In this document: piece by piece, positions 1 through 7,661 of the stretch
How positions within the stretch are numbered: position 1 is the stretch's first letter
How the letters are laid out: the number at the start of each line of letters is the position of its first letter
Source: JBBRHF01 sp038223055
GTDB taxonomy: Bacteria; Actinomycetota; Actinomycetes; JACCUZ01
Reading direction: 5' to 3'
NCBI GenBank assembly: GCA_038223055.1
Contig: JBBRHF010000065.1
Coordinates: 1-20,848, forward strand
Length of the DNA: 20,848 nucleotides
Notes under the pieces: model-generated
The model's input: only the letters and a program-made list of their open reading frames with translations
Told to the model about the DNA's origin: nothing
Databases searched by the model: none
Program-made: the position numbers and the translations under genes

Positions 1-657
1 GCCGCACGAGTTCAGGATGCGTTCGATATCAGTTGCTCTCGGACCCAGATCCTGGAGGAGAGGGTGCTCTCGCCGGAGCGCTTTCAACAGTGCAGGCATG
101 GTGGCGTCTGGCGACCTGTCGATGCCTTCGGAGTCGCACAAGGCGATGAGGTAGCCGTGAAGCGCCGTGTGGACCCGATCGACGCCGCTGGTGGCACCCG
201 ACGAGCGGAGAAGCGTTTCAGCGTCGGTGATGGCCCGGGACACGACCTCAGTCGCAATCGCCGGAAGCTGGCTCGGCACCATGAAACCGTCACACCGTTC
301 CGCTAGCCGGGCGAGTTCGTCCCGAAGTTCCGCGGTTCGCGTTTCCGGTCCCTCATCGATCGGGAAGCGGTCGATGAGGCCGCGTAGGATCCGAGCCTGG
401 ATAGCCGGCGGGTGCTCGCCAAGGATCGCGATGAATCGCTCGCGGGTTGTGCCCTCGTACTGGTAGGGGTCGATGTCGAGGTCACAGAATTCTGTATAGA
501 AGGCAGCGTGGGTCGCGTAGCTGAAGTCGCCGAGGTACCCACCTTCAACGCCGATGAAGCGGTTAACGATGCGCTGGATCTCTCCCCTTGTAAGACGCTG
601 TTGGGTTCCTTGGTCGCCGGTGCCGGCTCGTGCCGCATGGTGGCTACTGATGCTCAC
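1..657 (-). CDS. Abortive-infection (Abi_C/HEPN-like) protein, 3' end outside window
   Basis: The minus strand is open for 219 codons from a GTG at 657 to the window edge. The GTG overlaps the TGA of the upstream TIR gene (GTGA), so the two are probably translationally coupled. The N-terminal part (about residues 24-85, with GEIQRIVNRFIGVEGGYLGD and later DLDIDPYQYEG) resembles N-terminal domains of abortive-infection proteins. Residues from about 135 (VVSRAITDAETLLRSS, then ERILNSCG at the edge) resemble the start of the Abi_C domain, a HEPN-type fold that in this family ends with an RN...H-type RNase motif. That motif would lie just outside the window, so catalytic competence cannot be judged. 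The family name comes from recalled sequence pattern. The likely role is as effector or partner in a phage-defence operon with the TIR protein. No in-frame stop is seen. Confidence 0.75.
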   Translation of the reverse strand, partial: MSISSHHAARAGTGDQGTQQRLTRGEIQRIVNRFIGVEGGYLGDFSYATHAAFYTEFCDLDIDPYQYEGTTRERFIAILGEHPPAIQARILRGLIDRFPIDEGPETRTAELRDELARLAERCDGFMVPSQLPAIATEVVSRAITDAETLLRSSGATSGVDRVHTALHGYLIALCDSEGIDRSPDATMPALLKALRREHPLLQDLGPRATDIERILNSCG

Positions 658-1427
658 GACGATCCCACCACATCAGCGATCTCCGCAGCAATCTCCTCGA
701 CGGTCAGGTCGGACGTACTCCGCGCGACCTTGTCGGCCAACGAGGGGCTCACCGCGATCACCTCGGCCTTCGTGACCTTGTGCCACAGCGGGAGAATGAT
801 CTGTTCGCCCGTCATCTCACGAGTCACGAGTCCGTCGAGTTCGTACTGAGGCCAGTTCTTCGAGAAGAACGACGGCGAGAGGACGACGACGCCGAAGCGA
901 CTCTTCGCCAACCCTTGATCGATGTTGCGGCGAAGGCTCGAGCCGATTCGGAGCTCGAACTCGTCATACCAGACCCTCAGCCCGAGGTCTTGGAGTGCGA
1001 CGGCAAGCGGCCGAACCACGGCGTCCTTGTCCTCGGTCGCGTGGGAGATGAAGACATCCCAGTCCCGATCGACCACATCGTTCTCACTCAGCATCGAAGC
1101 GACGTTGTCCCCGATCGAGCCCAATGACGGCATTGCCTGCTGTCGGAGCGGCGGTAGGGCGCCCGGGAGTACCCGTACTGACCCCCGACCTCTACCGGCG
1201 TGCCCGCCGTAGTCCACCGTCACGTACCACCTTCCACCGCTTGGGATCTGCAGTCGTACGGGGGAACGCGTCATGTGCCCTCCGACGAAACGATGCCGCC
1301 GGCCCGCCTTGAAGGCGCTGTAGTTGGAGCTGTCCATTAGCCGGACGTTCGCCGCATTGCCGGCGAGCGTGATCTCGACGACCTCTCCACGCGACCGTTG
1401 GCCGAGGTCCCAGTAGTTGAAGTTCAT
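654..1427 (-). CDS. DUF1883-TIR domain protein, putative NAD+-cleaving defence effector
   Basis: The product is 257 residues. Residues 1-88 match the DUF1883 module (MNFNYWDLGQ, then GNAANVRLMDSSNYSAF). Residues about 122-257 form a TIR domain: beta-A motif DWDVFISHA, BB-loop region VWYDEFELRIGSSL, and VVLSPSFFSKNWPQYEL, where E196 sits at the position of the catalytic glutamate of TIR NADases. Bacterial TIR proteins commonly deplete NAD+ when triggered by phage; activity here is inferred from the retained glutamate. The ATG at 1427 is preferred over the in-frame ATG at 1439, because GGGAG lies 5 nt before it and the DUF1883 family begins at MNF. The gene overlaps the downstream Abi-like gene by 4 bp. 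Confidence 0.88.
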   Translation of the reverse strand: MNFNYWDLGQRSRGEVVEITLAGNAANVRLMDSSNYSAFKAGRRHRFVGGHMTRSPVRLQIPSGGRWYVTVDYGGHAGRGRGSVRVLPGALPPLRQQAMPSLGSIGDNVASMLSENDVVDRDWDVFISHATEDKDAVVRPLAVALQDLGLRVWYDEFELRIGSSLRRNIDQGLAKSRFGVVVLSPSFFSKNWPQYELDGLVTREMTGEQIILPLWHKVTKAEVIAVSPSLADKVARSTSDLTVEEIAAEIADVVGSS

Positions 1428-1466
1428 CGGCACTCCCATCGGGGTGCCATCGAGATTACACCCGTG

Positions 1467-1904
1467 TCATTCGGCCGGGCCCTGGTGATTGTCAGCAACT
1501 CCCCAACCCCCGCCGCCGGGCGTGAGCATCCGGAGGACATCGCCCGCCTTCAACTGGATCGTGCACTTGTCCGGCAGACGCTCCGCCCGGCTCTCATCAC
1601 CACGGGGTAGCAGCCAGTTCTCCCCCACTGCTCCCGGCTCGCCGCCGGCAAGGCCCCACGGCTGCGAGACCCGGCGCTCGGTGATCAGCGACACGGTGGC
1701 GTCGGTCAGCACCTGCAGGTCGCGCTCGATCCCTTCGCCGCCTGGCGCCGAGCCCGCCCCGCCGCTCCCTCGCCGCAAGCGCTGACGCAACACCCGCAGC
1801 GGGAACGCCCGCTCCAACGCCTCGATGGGCGTATTTTTCGTATTCGTCATGCAGGTGTGAATTCCCGACATGCCGGGCGTCCCGGGCCCAACCGCACCGG
1901 TAGG
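1467..1904 (-). pseudogene. N-methylhydantoinase B (HyuB) C-terminal fragment
   Basis: This is the C-terminal quarter of a hydantoinase B/oxoprolinase subunit. Recognisable pieces are HTCMTNTKNTPIEALERAFP, the glycine-rich RRGSGGAGSAPGGEGI, PWGLAGGEPGAVGENWLLP and the terminal KAGDVLRMLTPGGGGWG. Family members are usually over 500 residues, whereas about 145 codons remain. The open frame continues to 1949, but beyond about 1904 it only reads antisense through the vapB antitoxin, so homology stops at the antitoxin start. No hyuA partner is present. The rest of the gene was evidently lost or displaced when the toxin-antitoxin segment was joined here. It is probably not functional. Confidence 0.88.
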
Positions 1905-1907
1905 CAC

Positions 1908-2165
1908 TTGACTTGTGTTCGTGAACTGCGTCAGCACGCCAGCCGCCACCTCGGCCGGGTCAAGTTGGGTGAGACCGTCGAGGTGACTGAGCGAGGAAAG
2001 TTGATTGCCCTGCTCGTGCCGCCGGACCCCGCCCGCGATGCGCGCGAGCGGCTGATCGCAGCTGGGCGCCTGATCCCCGCCTCGGCGGCGTTGCGGCTGC
2101 CGCTAAGGGTCGTGGCACACCCGACGAGCGACGCCGTGCTGGATGAGATGCGCGAAGACCGATGA
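1908..2165 (+). CDS. vapB: VapB-type (Phd/YefM-like) antitoxin
   Basis: The product is about 85 residues if started at the TTG at 1908. It begins T-C-VRELRQHASRHLGRVK, followed by GETVEVTERGKLIALLVPP, the typical Phd/YefM N-terminal DNA-binding and dimerisation domain. The C-terminal half is the variable toxin-neutralising tail. The frame is open back to 1857, but the upstream codons are antisense hyuB sequence, so the TTG is preferred because family members start just before V-R-E-L-R. The Shine-Dalgarno is poor, so the exact start is uncertain. The stop overlaps the vapC start as ATGA, the usual coupled arrangement. The antitoxin should bind VapC and autorepress the operon. Confidence 0.85.
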   Translation: MTCVRELRQHASRHLGRVKLGETVEVTERGKLIALLVPPDPARDARERLIAAGRLIPASAALRLPLRVVAHPTSDAVLDEMREDR

Positions 2166-2572
2166 TCTATCTGGACTCGTCTGCGTTGCTCAAACTGCTG
2201 TTCGAGGAGAGCGAGAGCACCGCGCTCGCGTTGTGGATTTCCGAGCGGGCAGGTTCGCCGATGGTGAGCAGCGAGCTCGCGAAGGTCGAGGTGGTCCGCG
2301 CCGCACGACGGCTCGATCCGGCTGCGGCGCCGGCAGCACGGGCGCTGGTGTCGCAGCTGGACCTGATCCCGCTCAGCGGCAGCCTGATCGATGCGGCCGC
2401 AGATGCCGGCGAACCCGCGTTGCGCGACTTGGACGCGATCCACCTTCCGAGCGCACTGTCCCTCCGCGACGACCTCACTGCCTTCGTCGCCTACGACCAG
2501 CGACTCGTCGCCGCGGCCCGAGCCGCGGGCATCCCCGCGACCCGACCGGGGCCACCAAACACTCGATCTTGA
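2162..2572 (+). CDS. vapC: VapC-type PIN-domain ribonuclease toxin
   Basis: The product is 136 residues, typical for VapC. The PIN acidic residues are all visible: D5 in MIYLDSSALLKL, E43 in ELAKVEVVRA, D91 in LRDLDAIHLPSAL and D112 in VAYDQRL. PIN toxins are Mg2+-dependent endoribonucleases that cut tRNA or rRNA when not held by their antitoxin. The ATG overlaps the antitoxin stop (ATGA). The last 15 or so residues (ATRPGPPNTRS) are low in similarity and may be variable. The gene looks intact and ends at a TGA at about 2570. Confidence 0.93.
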   Translation: MIYLDSSALLKLLFEESESTALALWISERAGSPMVSSELAKVEVVRAARRLDPAAAPAARALVSQLDLIPLSGSLIDAAADAGEPALRDLDAIHLPSALSLRDDLTAFVAYDQRLVAAARAAGIPATRPGPPNTRS

Positions 2573-2654
2573 GGCGACGCGCCCGAAGTGCCTGTCGGGC
2601 TGCGGTCTTGTCGTCCACGGCTTCTCCTTGGTGACTGCACGCCGCGCTTCCAAG

Positions 2655-2693
2655 CAGCATCAGCATCAGCATCACCATCAGCATCAGCATCAG
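2655..2693. repeat. CAGCAT hexanucleotide tandem repeat, about 6.5 units
   Basis: CAGCAT is repeated in tandem with one variant unit, CACCAT, at 2673-2678. On the minus strand the units read GATGCT, encoding Asp-Ala in one frame and Leu-Met in another. The repeat lies 83 bp after vapC in sequence with no recognisable gene. It could be slippage-prone. Confidence 0.85.
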
Positions 2694-2889
2694 TGAAACT
2701 GTCATCAGGGTTGGGCCTGTCATCCATGTTTCTCGTTTCGATTCTCATGACGTGGTGTGACGTGAGTCCGACCGCTGACCGGCACGCCCTCTGATCGACA
2801 CCGATCTCGCCGCATCCGCTAGTCCGCTCGGCGACGCGTCAGGTAGTTCGCTCCTCAAGGGCATGACCCGCAACGAGGGAGCCGGCCGT

Positions 2890-3057
2890 TTACCCCAGGG
2901 CTGACCCCGTGGCACGCTCAATCGCAGCGGCGGCCTCCTCGAACTACCCCTGCAATGCTTCGGCAGGCCGACAGGCGGCGCAGCCCATTGCTTGCCGCTC
3001 GGCGGGCAGGTTCAATGCCGCATCGGCGGGATAGGAGTTGGGGTCGCCACATCTACC
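2890..3057 (-). pseudogene. ISKra4-type transposase fragment
   Basis: The minus strand encodes NSYPADAALNLPAERQA, then after an in-frame TAG, FEEAAAAIERATGSALG, ending in TAA. This resembles the N-terminal part of ISKra4-family transposases, which have a P-x-DAxLNLP stretch followed by a helix around F-D-E-A. The internal stop and the absence of any DDE core make it a dead scrap. The family assignment comes from memory of the pattern. Confidence 0.5.
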
Positions 3058-3090
3058 GAACCACGTTATGTTAAGCTTCCCTGTCGATGT

Positions 3091-3119
3091 CGATAGGCCC
3101 CGAATACCGGGGCCTGTCG
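3091..3119. terminator. 12-bp hairpin downstream of GH65 gene 1
   Basis: CGATAGGCCCCG (3091-3102) pairs with CGGGGCCTGTCG (3108-3119), with one G-T wobble and a 5-nt loop. It lies about 100 bp past the GH65 stop codon at 3221 and has no T-tract on either strand. It may be a U-less terminator or a remnant of a mobile-element end. Confidence 0.45.
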
Positions 3120-3195
3120 CCATTTAACGGAGACGTTTTGGGGCCTGTGCGAGCCCATGGCCCACTCGCCGCCAGAACTCTGTCCACGATCGATG

Positions 3196-3214
3196 GCGCC
3201 CGCCCAACGGGCGT
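3196..3214 (-). terminator. Hairpin just after the GH65 gene 1 stop codon
   Basis: GCGCCCG (3196-3202) pairs with CGGGCGT (3208-3214), one pair being a wobble, around a 5-nt loop. It starts 6 nt beyond the minus-strand stop. There is no T-run. It is plausible as an actinobacterial terminator. Confidence 0.4.
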
Positions 3215-3220
3215 GCCGTC

Positions 3221-6010
3221 CTACCTCGACTTGGTGACCACCACCTCGCGGATGCCGGTCCGGTCGGCGCCGCTCGCAACGGTCATGTTGACTCGCACGT
3301 AGCGGGCCTGCACCGGGTTGCGGAAGCGTCCTGTCGGGTCGGCGGGCGGAGGGTTCGTCCAGGTGCTGCCGTCCAGCGACGTCTGGATGCTGAATGAGGC
3401 CGGCAGCGCGTCGGTCCATTGGACCGCAATACCGGAGATCTTCGTCCGTGCGCCGAGGTTCACCGTGAGGCTCCCACCGCCCGCGCTCGGAGCCGGAGCC
3501 CAGATGGTGGCCTTGCTGCCGTCGACGGCAGCCTCGGCGTACATCCCGGATTCCTCAGAGCTCGTGGTCGCCGGCTTGCAGCGTGCGACGTTGGTGGTCG
3601 GCGTGAGGTCGGGTCGCCGCGTAGGGATCGACAGCGACGAGTTGGCGCCGATGGTCTGGGTGCCGCCGGGCGTCTCGACCGGGAGAGCGTTGCCTCTGCG
3701 CAACGTCACCGTGGTCGTGCTCGCGCCGATCTGCACGTCGAAGCTCCTCCCCTGCCAGTGCAAGCCGCGCAGCGTCACGCCACCCGAGAGCTGCGGCGGC
3801 AGCATCGGGTCGAGATGCACGCCATCGGCCCGCCATCGCAAGCCCGTCAACCCGTACGTGAAGACCTGCGTGAACCCGCCGGCCCCCGTGAGGAAGTCAT
3901 ACGCCGGGGCACCCGCCAGCGGGTCCAGCGATCCCGCCTTGGCACCGCGGGCCTCCGCAAACTGCGCGAACGGGTCGCGGATGAAGGGCTTGATCGACCG
4001 GTCGAGGTAGGTGTTCGTCGCGCACCCGGGCTCGCCGATCTGCGCCGAGTCGACGGCGTGGATGGCGTCGGACATCGCGGGCCCGTCTGGGTCGGTGCGC
4101 TCCGCGTAGTAGTCCAGCGTGTTCGCCGCGACCTGCGGCGACATCGGCCACTCCATTGGATAGATCAGCAGCACCGTGTCGGCCTGCTTGATCAATGAGC
4201 CCGCGTAGCCGGCGTACTGCCGGAACACCTGGTTCGTCGAGTCGAACGGTATCCGCAGGTTGTCGGCGATCGTCGTCCACTGTGCGGGCGCGCTGTAGCC
4301 CAGGATCTGCGCAGCCTTCGTCGCGTTGCGGAGCGCGGTCGCCGCTCCGGCGTTCGTGAACACGCCGTCGGTGACGCCGTTGGAGTACTCGTCGGGCCCG
4401 GCGATGTTCTGGATCGAGTAGGTGCCGTCGCTGTTTGCAGTGACCCGCCCGGCCCAGAACTGCGCGATCCCCTGAAGGATCGACCAGTGATTGCGCAGCC
4501 ACGTGGTGTCACCGCCGGCGAGATAGTACTGCCACACGGCGAACGCGATGTCGCCCTGGAGGTGGATCTGCGTGATGCAATGGGGCGGGCTTACGCTATG
4601 GCACTCCTGGGCGAGGTTGCCCGTGCCAGCGCCCTGCCAGGGGTAGAATGCCCCCTGGTAGCCGAGCGTCGCGGCGTTTTGCAATGCACCTGGCAGGGTC
4701 TTCTGGCGATACGAGATGACCGAGTCCGCGATGTCCGGATGCATCAGGAGCAGGCTTGGATACATCCAGGTCTCGGCGTCCCAGAAGACGAGGCCGGCGT
4801 AGTTGTCGCTGCTGAGCCCGACCGGCGAGATGCTGTCGTCGGTGCCGCCGCGGATGCTCGACCACAGGTTGTAGAGGCTCGAGCGGATCCAGTCCTGCAG
4901 GTTTGGCTGATTCGCGACCGCAATGTCGCTCTGCCACAGGTCCGACCATGCGGCGGCGTGGTCAGCGAACACCGCGGCCCACCCTTCGGCCGCGGCGTTC
5001 TGCGAGGCCGCGACCGCCGACGCCTCCGGCGTACCCGACGTCAGCGCGGTGTCGACGCCGACGAACTTCGTGAGCTCGTACGACGTGCCTGACTTCACCC
5101 GGAACGTGACGGCGTCCGTCGCCGTCAGGTTCTGCGCCGTCGCACTGACGGCCCTCTTGGTCGCCTTGACACCGCTACCGAGGTTCAGCGTTGACGCGAG
5201 GGTGCCGGCGGTACCGAGCGTCTCGGTCGCGAAGTTCACGTATATGGAAGCCGGCGAGCCGATCACCGCACCGCCACCGGTCTGCTCCAACCGCCGCGCG
5301 CCGGCGCCGTCGATCAAGTCGCTTGCGGTGGCCGGACCGTTCCAGTGTGGGACCATCGTCATGTGCACCGCGCCGACCCGCGGGTCGGCGCGGTCGGCGA
5401 TGACATCGTAGACGAGATCCGTCGCGCGGCCGTCGGCGGTCGTCCAGGTCAGTGACGTCCGCAGCAGGCCGCACCCCAGGTAGAGCGCTTGCGTGTAGTT
5501 CGAGATCTCGCCCGCCGGCGTCGTAGGCGAGTAGGTCTCCGAGCCTGCGGTCAGCGCGAGCGTGGACCACGTCGGGATCGCGGAGTCGACCGTCTTACCG
5601 CCCTCGATGTTCGGATCGGCACCGTAGAGCCCGGCGACGAACGCGCCGTCGTAGCGCGGTGTGTACAGCGGCCAGCCGGTCTTCTCACCGGTCGACAGGT
5701 AGCCCATGCCGGTGGCCGGCACGCGCTGGGAGAGGTACCCGTTGCCGACGTACGCATGGTGCGAGTAGTTCTGATCGAACGTGGTGGTGGAGAGCGTCCA
5801 GCCCGCACCGTCCCTTCCGCCCGGGCACGGGCTCCCGGAGGCCGGGGTATAGCCACCATTCTTGCTGAAGCTGTCATTGGCAGCCGTGGTCGACCTGGCC
5901 CGCTGTTGGGCGCCCGCCTGCTGAGCGCCGGTTTGGATCATGAGCGACGCCGTGACAAGAGCAGCGGCGGCTACGAATGCGGTACGTACGCGCTTCTTTG
6001 AGATGGACAT
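3221..6010 (-). CDS. Secreted GH65 glycoside hydrolase with discoidin-like C-terminal domain (1)
   Basis: The product is 929 residues from the ATG at 6010, which follows GGAGAGG by 5 nt; a GTG two codons upstream is less likely. An N-terminal signal peptide (basic SKKRVR, then an alanine-rich core) indicates export. The (alpha/alpha)6 core carries FWDAETWMYP (E413) and AGPDEYSNG, whose E541 is the GH65 catalytic acid, followed by IKQADTVLL. Where GH65 phosphorylases have an H-x-S-S phosphate-binding stretch, this protein has RTDPDGPAMSDAIH, as in acid-trehalase and ATHL1-like hydrolases. Hydrolysis of an alpha-linked glucosyl disaccharide or conjugate is therefore likelier than phosphorolysis. 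Residues from about 800 (NVARCKPATTSSEESG through ARYVRVNMTVA) form an F5/8-type C carbohydrate-binding domain. The exact substrate (trehalose, kojibiose or other) cannot be read from sequence. Confidence 0.9.
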   Translation of the reverse strand: MSISKKRVRTAFVAAAALVTASLMIQTGAQQAGAQQRARSTTAANDSFSKNGGYTPASGSPCPGGRDGAGWTLSTTTFDQNYSHHAYVGNGYLSQRVPATGMGYLSTGEKTGWPLYTPRYDGAFVAGLYGADPNIEGGKTVDSAIPTWSTLALTAGSETYSPTTPAGEISNYTQALYLGCGLLRTSLTWTTADGRATDLVYDVIADRADPRVGAVHMTMVPHWNGPATASDLIDGAGARRLEQTGGGAVIGSPASIYVNFATETLGTAGTLASTLNLGSGVKATKRAVSATAQNLTATDAVTFRVKSGTSYELTKFVGVDTALTSGTPEASAVAASQNAAAEGWAAVFADHAAAWSDLWQSDIAVANQPNLQDWIRSSLYNLWSSIRGGTDDSISPVGLSSDNYAGLVFWDAETWMYPSLLLMHPDIADSVISYRQKTLPGALQNAATLGYQGAFYPWQGAGTGNLAQECHSVSPPHCITQIHLQGDIAFAVWQYYLAGGDTTWLRNHWSILQGIAQFWAGRVTANSDGTYSIQNIAGPDEYSNGVTDGVFTNAGAATALRNATKAAQILGYSAPAQWTTIADNLRIPFDSTNQVFRQYAGYAGSLIKQADTVLLIYPMEWPMSPQVAANTLDYYAERTDPDGPAMSDAIHAVDSAQIGEPGCATNTYLDRSIKPFIRDPFAQFAEARGAKAGSLDPLAGAPAYDFLTGAGGFTQVFTYGLTGLRWRADGVHLDPMLPPQLSGGVTLRGLHWQGRSFDVQIGASTTTVTLRRGNALPVETPGGTQTIGANSSLSIPTRRPDLTPTTNVARCKPATTSSEESGMYAEAAVDGSKATIWAPAPSAGGGSLTVNLGARTKISGIAVQWTDALPASFSIQTSLDGSTWTNPPPADPTGRFRNPVQARYVRVNMTVASGADRTGIREVVVTKSR

Positions 6011-6231
6011 GAACACCTCTCCACTCGTCGTCGCGAGGGCGGGAACATGGGCCCGGTTTCAACGGCGGAGCGACCACTGCGTGGTTCCGTCGGGTCTCGG
6101 CCTAGAGCGCCTTGGCTGCCTTACATCCTGCTCCCAGAGGAAGACCCGGCGCAACACATCTGTCGAGATCCCCACGGCCGTTCACCAGCTCATGCTCAGG
6201 GCTATCCATGTAACCGGAGTGATCTGGCGCC
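6011..6231. other. Upstream region of GH65 gene 1
   Basis: This stretch lies between the GH65 start and the IS1595-type fragment. Apart from the GH65 Shine-Dalgarno (GGAGAGG on the minus strand, about 6016-6022), no convincing promoter, operator or gene was recognised. Confidence 0.4.
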
Positions 6232-6420
6232 ATGTCTCAACCTCGTGCCGGCGTGCGCTACCCGAGGTCTGTGGGCGAGTTCCAGACCTGACTCCGGAGC
6301 GACGCAGAGTACCTGGAGTGGCTGCGGTGGCCGGGAGGCTTCGTCTGTCCCGACTGCGGCCACGCCGGGGGCTGGCGGCTGGCCAATGGCCGGTTCGAGT
6401 GCTCCGGCTGCCAGGCCCGC
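6232..6420 (+). pseudogene. IS1595-type transposase N-terminal fragment (zinc ribbon)
   Basis: From the ATG at 6232 the frame reads MSQPRAGVRYPRSVGEFQT, an in-frame TGA where family members usually have Trp or a similar residue, then SDAEYLEWLRWPGGFVCPDC and GHAGGWRLANGRFECSGCQA. This is the N-terminal zinc ribbon (two C-x2-C pairs) of IS1595-family transposases. Homology stops at about 6420, after CQAR, where a threonine/serine-rich stretch and then the DDE core should follow. The element lost its catalytic domain and both ends are unrecognisable. It faces the truncated PD40 gene, so one deletion probably removed both 3' ends. Confidence 0.85.
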
Positions 6421-6455
6421 CACCGAAGACGACAAAGCCAGAGCGCTGGATCACC

Positions 6456-7199
6456 TCATATCCGACTGTTGGCAGTGCCGAGCCGGTGTCGGTAATCCGG
6501 CCGCGCTTGAACGTCAGGTAGCCGTGGTGAGACCCTGAGGTAGGTGTCCTCGAAGATGCCCTCGATGCCGGGTTGGGACAGCCGGCGGACATCCGATCCG
6601 TCGAGGCGGGCCGACCACAGCACCACAGACGCCGCGTTGCCGGTCTGGGGGTCAATGGGTCCCTTGACCAGGGAGAAGGCGATTCGGCTGTTCGACAGCC
6701 AGGTGGGCGAGCCCACCCCGATGCAGGGGTCGACGCAGCCGAGGTCCACACCGTGGTCGTGCGTTGCGTCCGGCCGGACCAGATGGATGGTCGACGTGTC
6801 GGGAGTTGCGTGCTCGTAGGCGACCCAGGACCCGTCCGGGGAGATCTGGGCGTCGATGTCGCTGCCGTCCGGGACCGCCGCGGTCAGGCTGCGCTGATGG
6901 CTGCCGTCCGCTCGTGCAACAAGGAGGTGCTCCGAACCATCATCGGTACGGTTGGTCCAGACAATGACCCCTTTCGTTGACGGCTGTCCCCCGTCGGGGT
7001 GCAAGGCACGGTGCGGTTGATTGCCAACGCGGGCGAAGCCGGAGACCTGCGGTCCGTTGTTGTGGGTCGCCGCGGCTCTGGCAGGGACCGAAACGCCGGC
7101 GCCAACCGCACCGGTCAGAAGCGAGACGGCGAGCAACCGGCACAGCAGACGGCTGAGTATGCGCGGCGCTGACTTTCCGGTGGCGGTGAATCGTTCCAT
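6456..7199 (-). pseudogene. Secreted PD40/TolB-like beta-propeller protein, 3' truncated
   Basis: The open frame gives 247 residues from an ATG at 7199, preceded by GGAAGGGA 7 nt upstream. There is a signal peptide (SRLLCRLLAVSLLTGAVGAG, cleavage near PARAAA). Blade motifs follow: HLLVARADGSHQRSLT, DAQISPDGSWVAYEH and LWSARLDGSDVRRLS. After DTYLRVSP (about 6530) the frame loses similarity, while the next minus frame continues with HHGYLTFKRGRITDTGSA. A small indel at about 6525-6535 therefore shifted the gene, and the propeller is cut off near 6460 beside the IS1595-type fragment. The intact divergent paralogue at 7662 is 316 residues. Both have the same promoter block, so the two arose by duplication or co-regulation. 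Function is unknown; PD40 propellers bind ligands or partner proteins outside the membrane. Confidence 0.8.
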
Positions 7200-7252
7200 G
7201 ACGACGTCCCTTCCTCGAAGGCGCGGGTCGTGTCCCGTGCCTCTGCGACGAA

Positions 7253-7293
7253 ACGCTAGAAGTCGCAGTGGGTGCCGCCATCGGGGCAGACCC
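7253..7293 (-). promoter_or_regulatory. Shared promoter/operator block, PD40 gene 1
   Basis: On the minus strand, GGG-TCTG-CCC (7293-7284) sits inside the perfect palindrome CGGGG-TCTG-CCCCG. GATGGC follows 2 nt later, and TAGCGT occupies 7258-7253, 26 nt after the last C of the CCC. A predicted start site near 7246 would leave a leader of about 47 nt. Over 42 bp it matches the PD40 gene 2 block at 33 positions without gaps. Confidence 0.75.
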
Positions 7294-7294
7294 C

Positions 7295-7581
7295 GAGCGG
7301 GCGCGACGACTACTGCGGTGAACGCAGCTAGGTCAGTACGGCCAGCACGCTGATGCCGCTCACCAGAGTTCCCCAGAGGTGCTCGTCGAATCTCCCCACC
7401 TCGGGTGGTGCGAGGATGTCCCGCCTGTCGTTGAAACTTCGGTGGCGGTCCTCGTGATCGTCAAGCGGCGAGCACGGGTTCATCATGACGCAGCACCGAC
7501 AGTTTGCACGGCGACATGCGCGTCGAGAGCGATGCGTTGCGCCACGGTCAGGGTCACCCCTCGCTTTGGCTGCCAAGGGGC
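7295..7581. other. Divergent intergenic interior, no supported gene
   Basis: This lies between the two PD40 promoter blocks. A minus-strand frame of 82 codons (7328-7576) has no recognisable domain and no good ribosome-binding site. I see no operon partner, RNA gene or repeat here. Confidence 0.4.
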
Positions 7582-7582
7582 G

Positions 7583-7623
7583 GGGTCTGCCCTGATGGCG
7601 GCACGGGCCACGCTTCCTAGCGT
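7583..7623 (+). promoter_or_regulatory. Shared promoter/operator block, PD40 gene 2
   Basis: GGG-TCTG-CCC (7583-7592) is followed by T-GATGGC and by TAGCGT at 7618-7623, exactly 26 nt after the last C. The motif centre would lie near -42.5 relative to a predicted start at about 7630. A strong AAGGAGG (7651-7657) precedes the ATG at 7662. Confidence 0.75.
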
Positions 7624-7661
7624 GGGGTTGAAACGCAAGGCCAACCCCTCAAGGAGGCATC

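Noticed and set aside
412..849. Plus-strand frame of 145 codons over the left-edge genes
   Set aside because: It is antisense to the TIR and Abi-like genes, which have clear domain motifs.
2655..2693. CRISPR-like array
   Set aside because: The units are 6 bp with no spacers; it is a simple hexamer repeat. No CRISPR array or cas gene was seen anywhere in the window.
7328..7576. 82-codon minus-strand ORF between the PD40 promoters
   Set aside because: No domain, no ribosome-binding site, and it sits inside a divergent promoter region.
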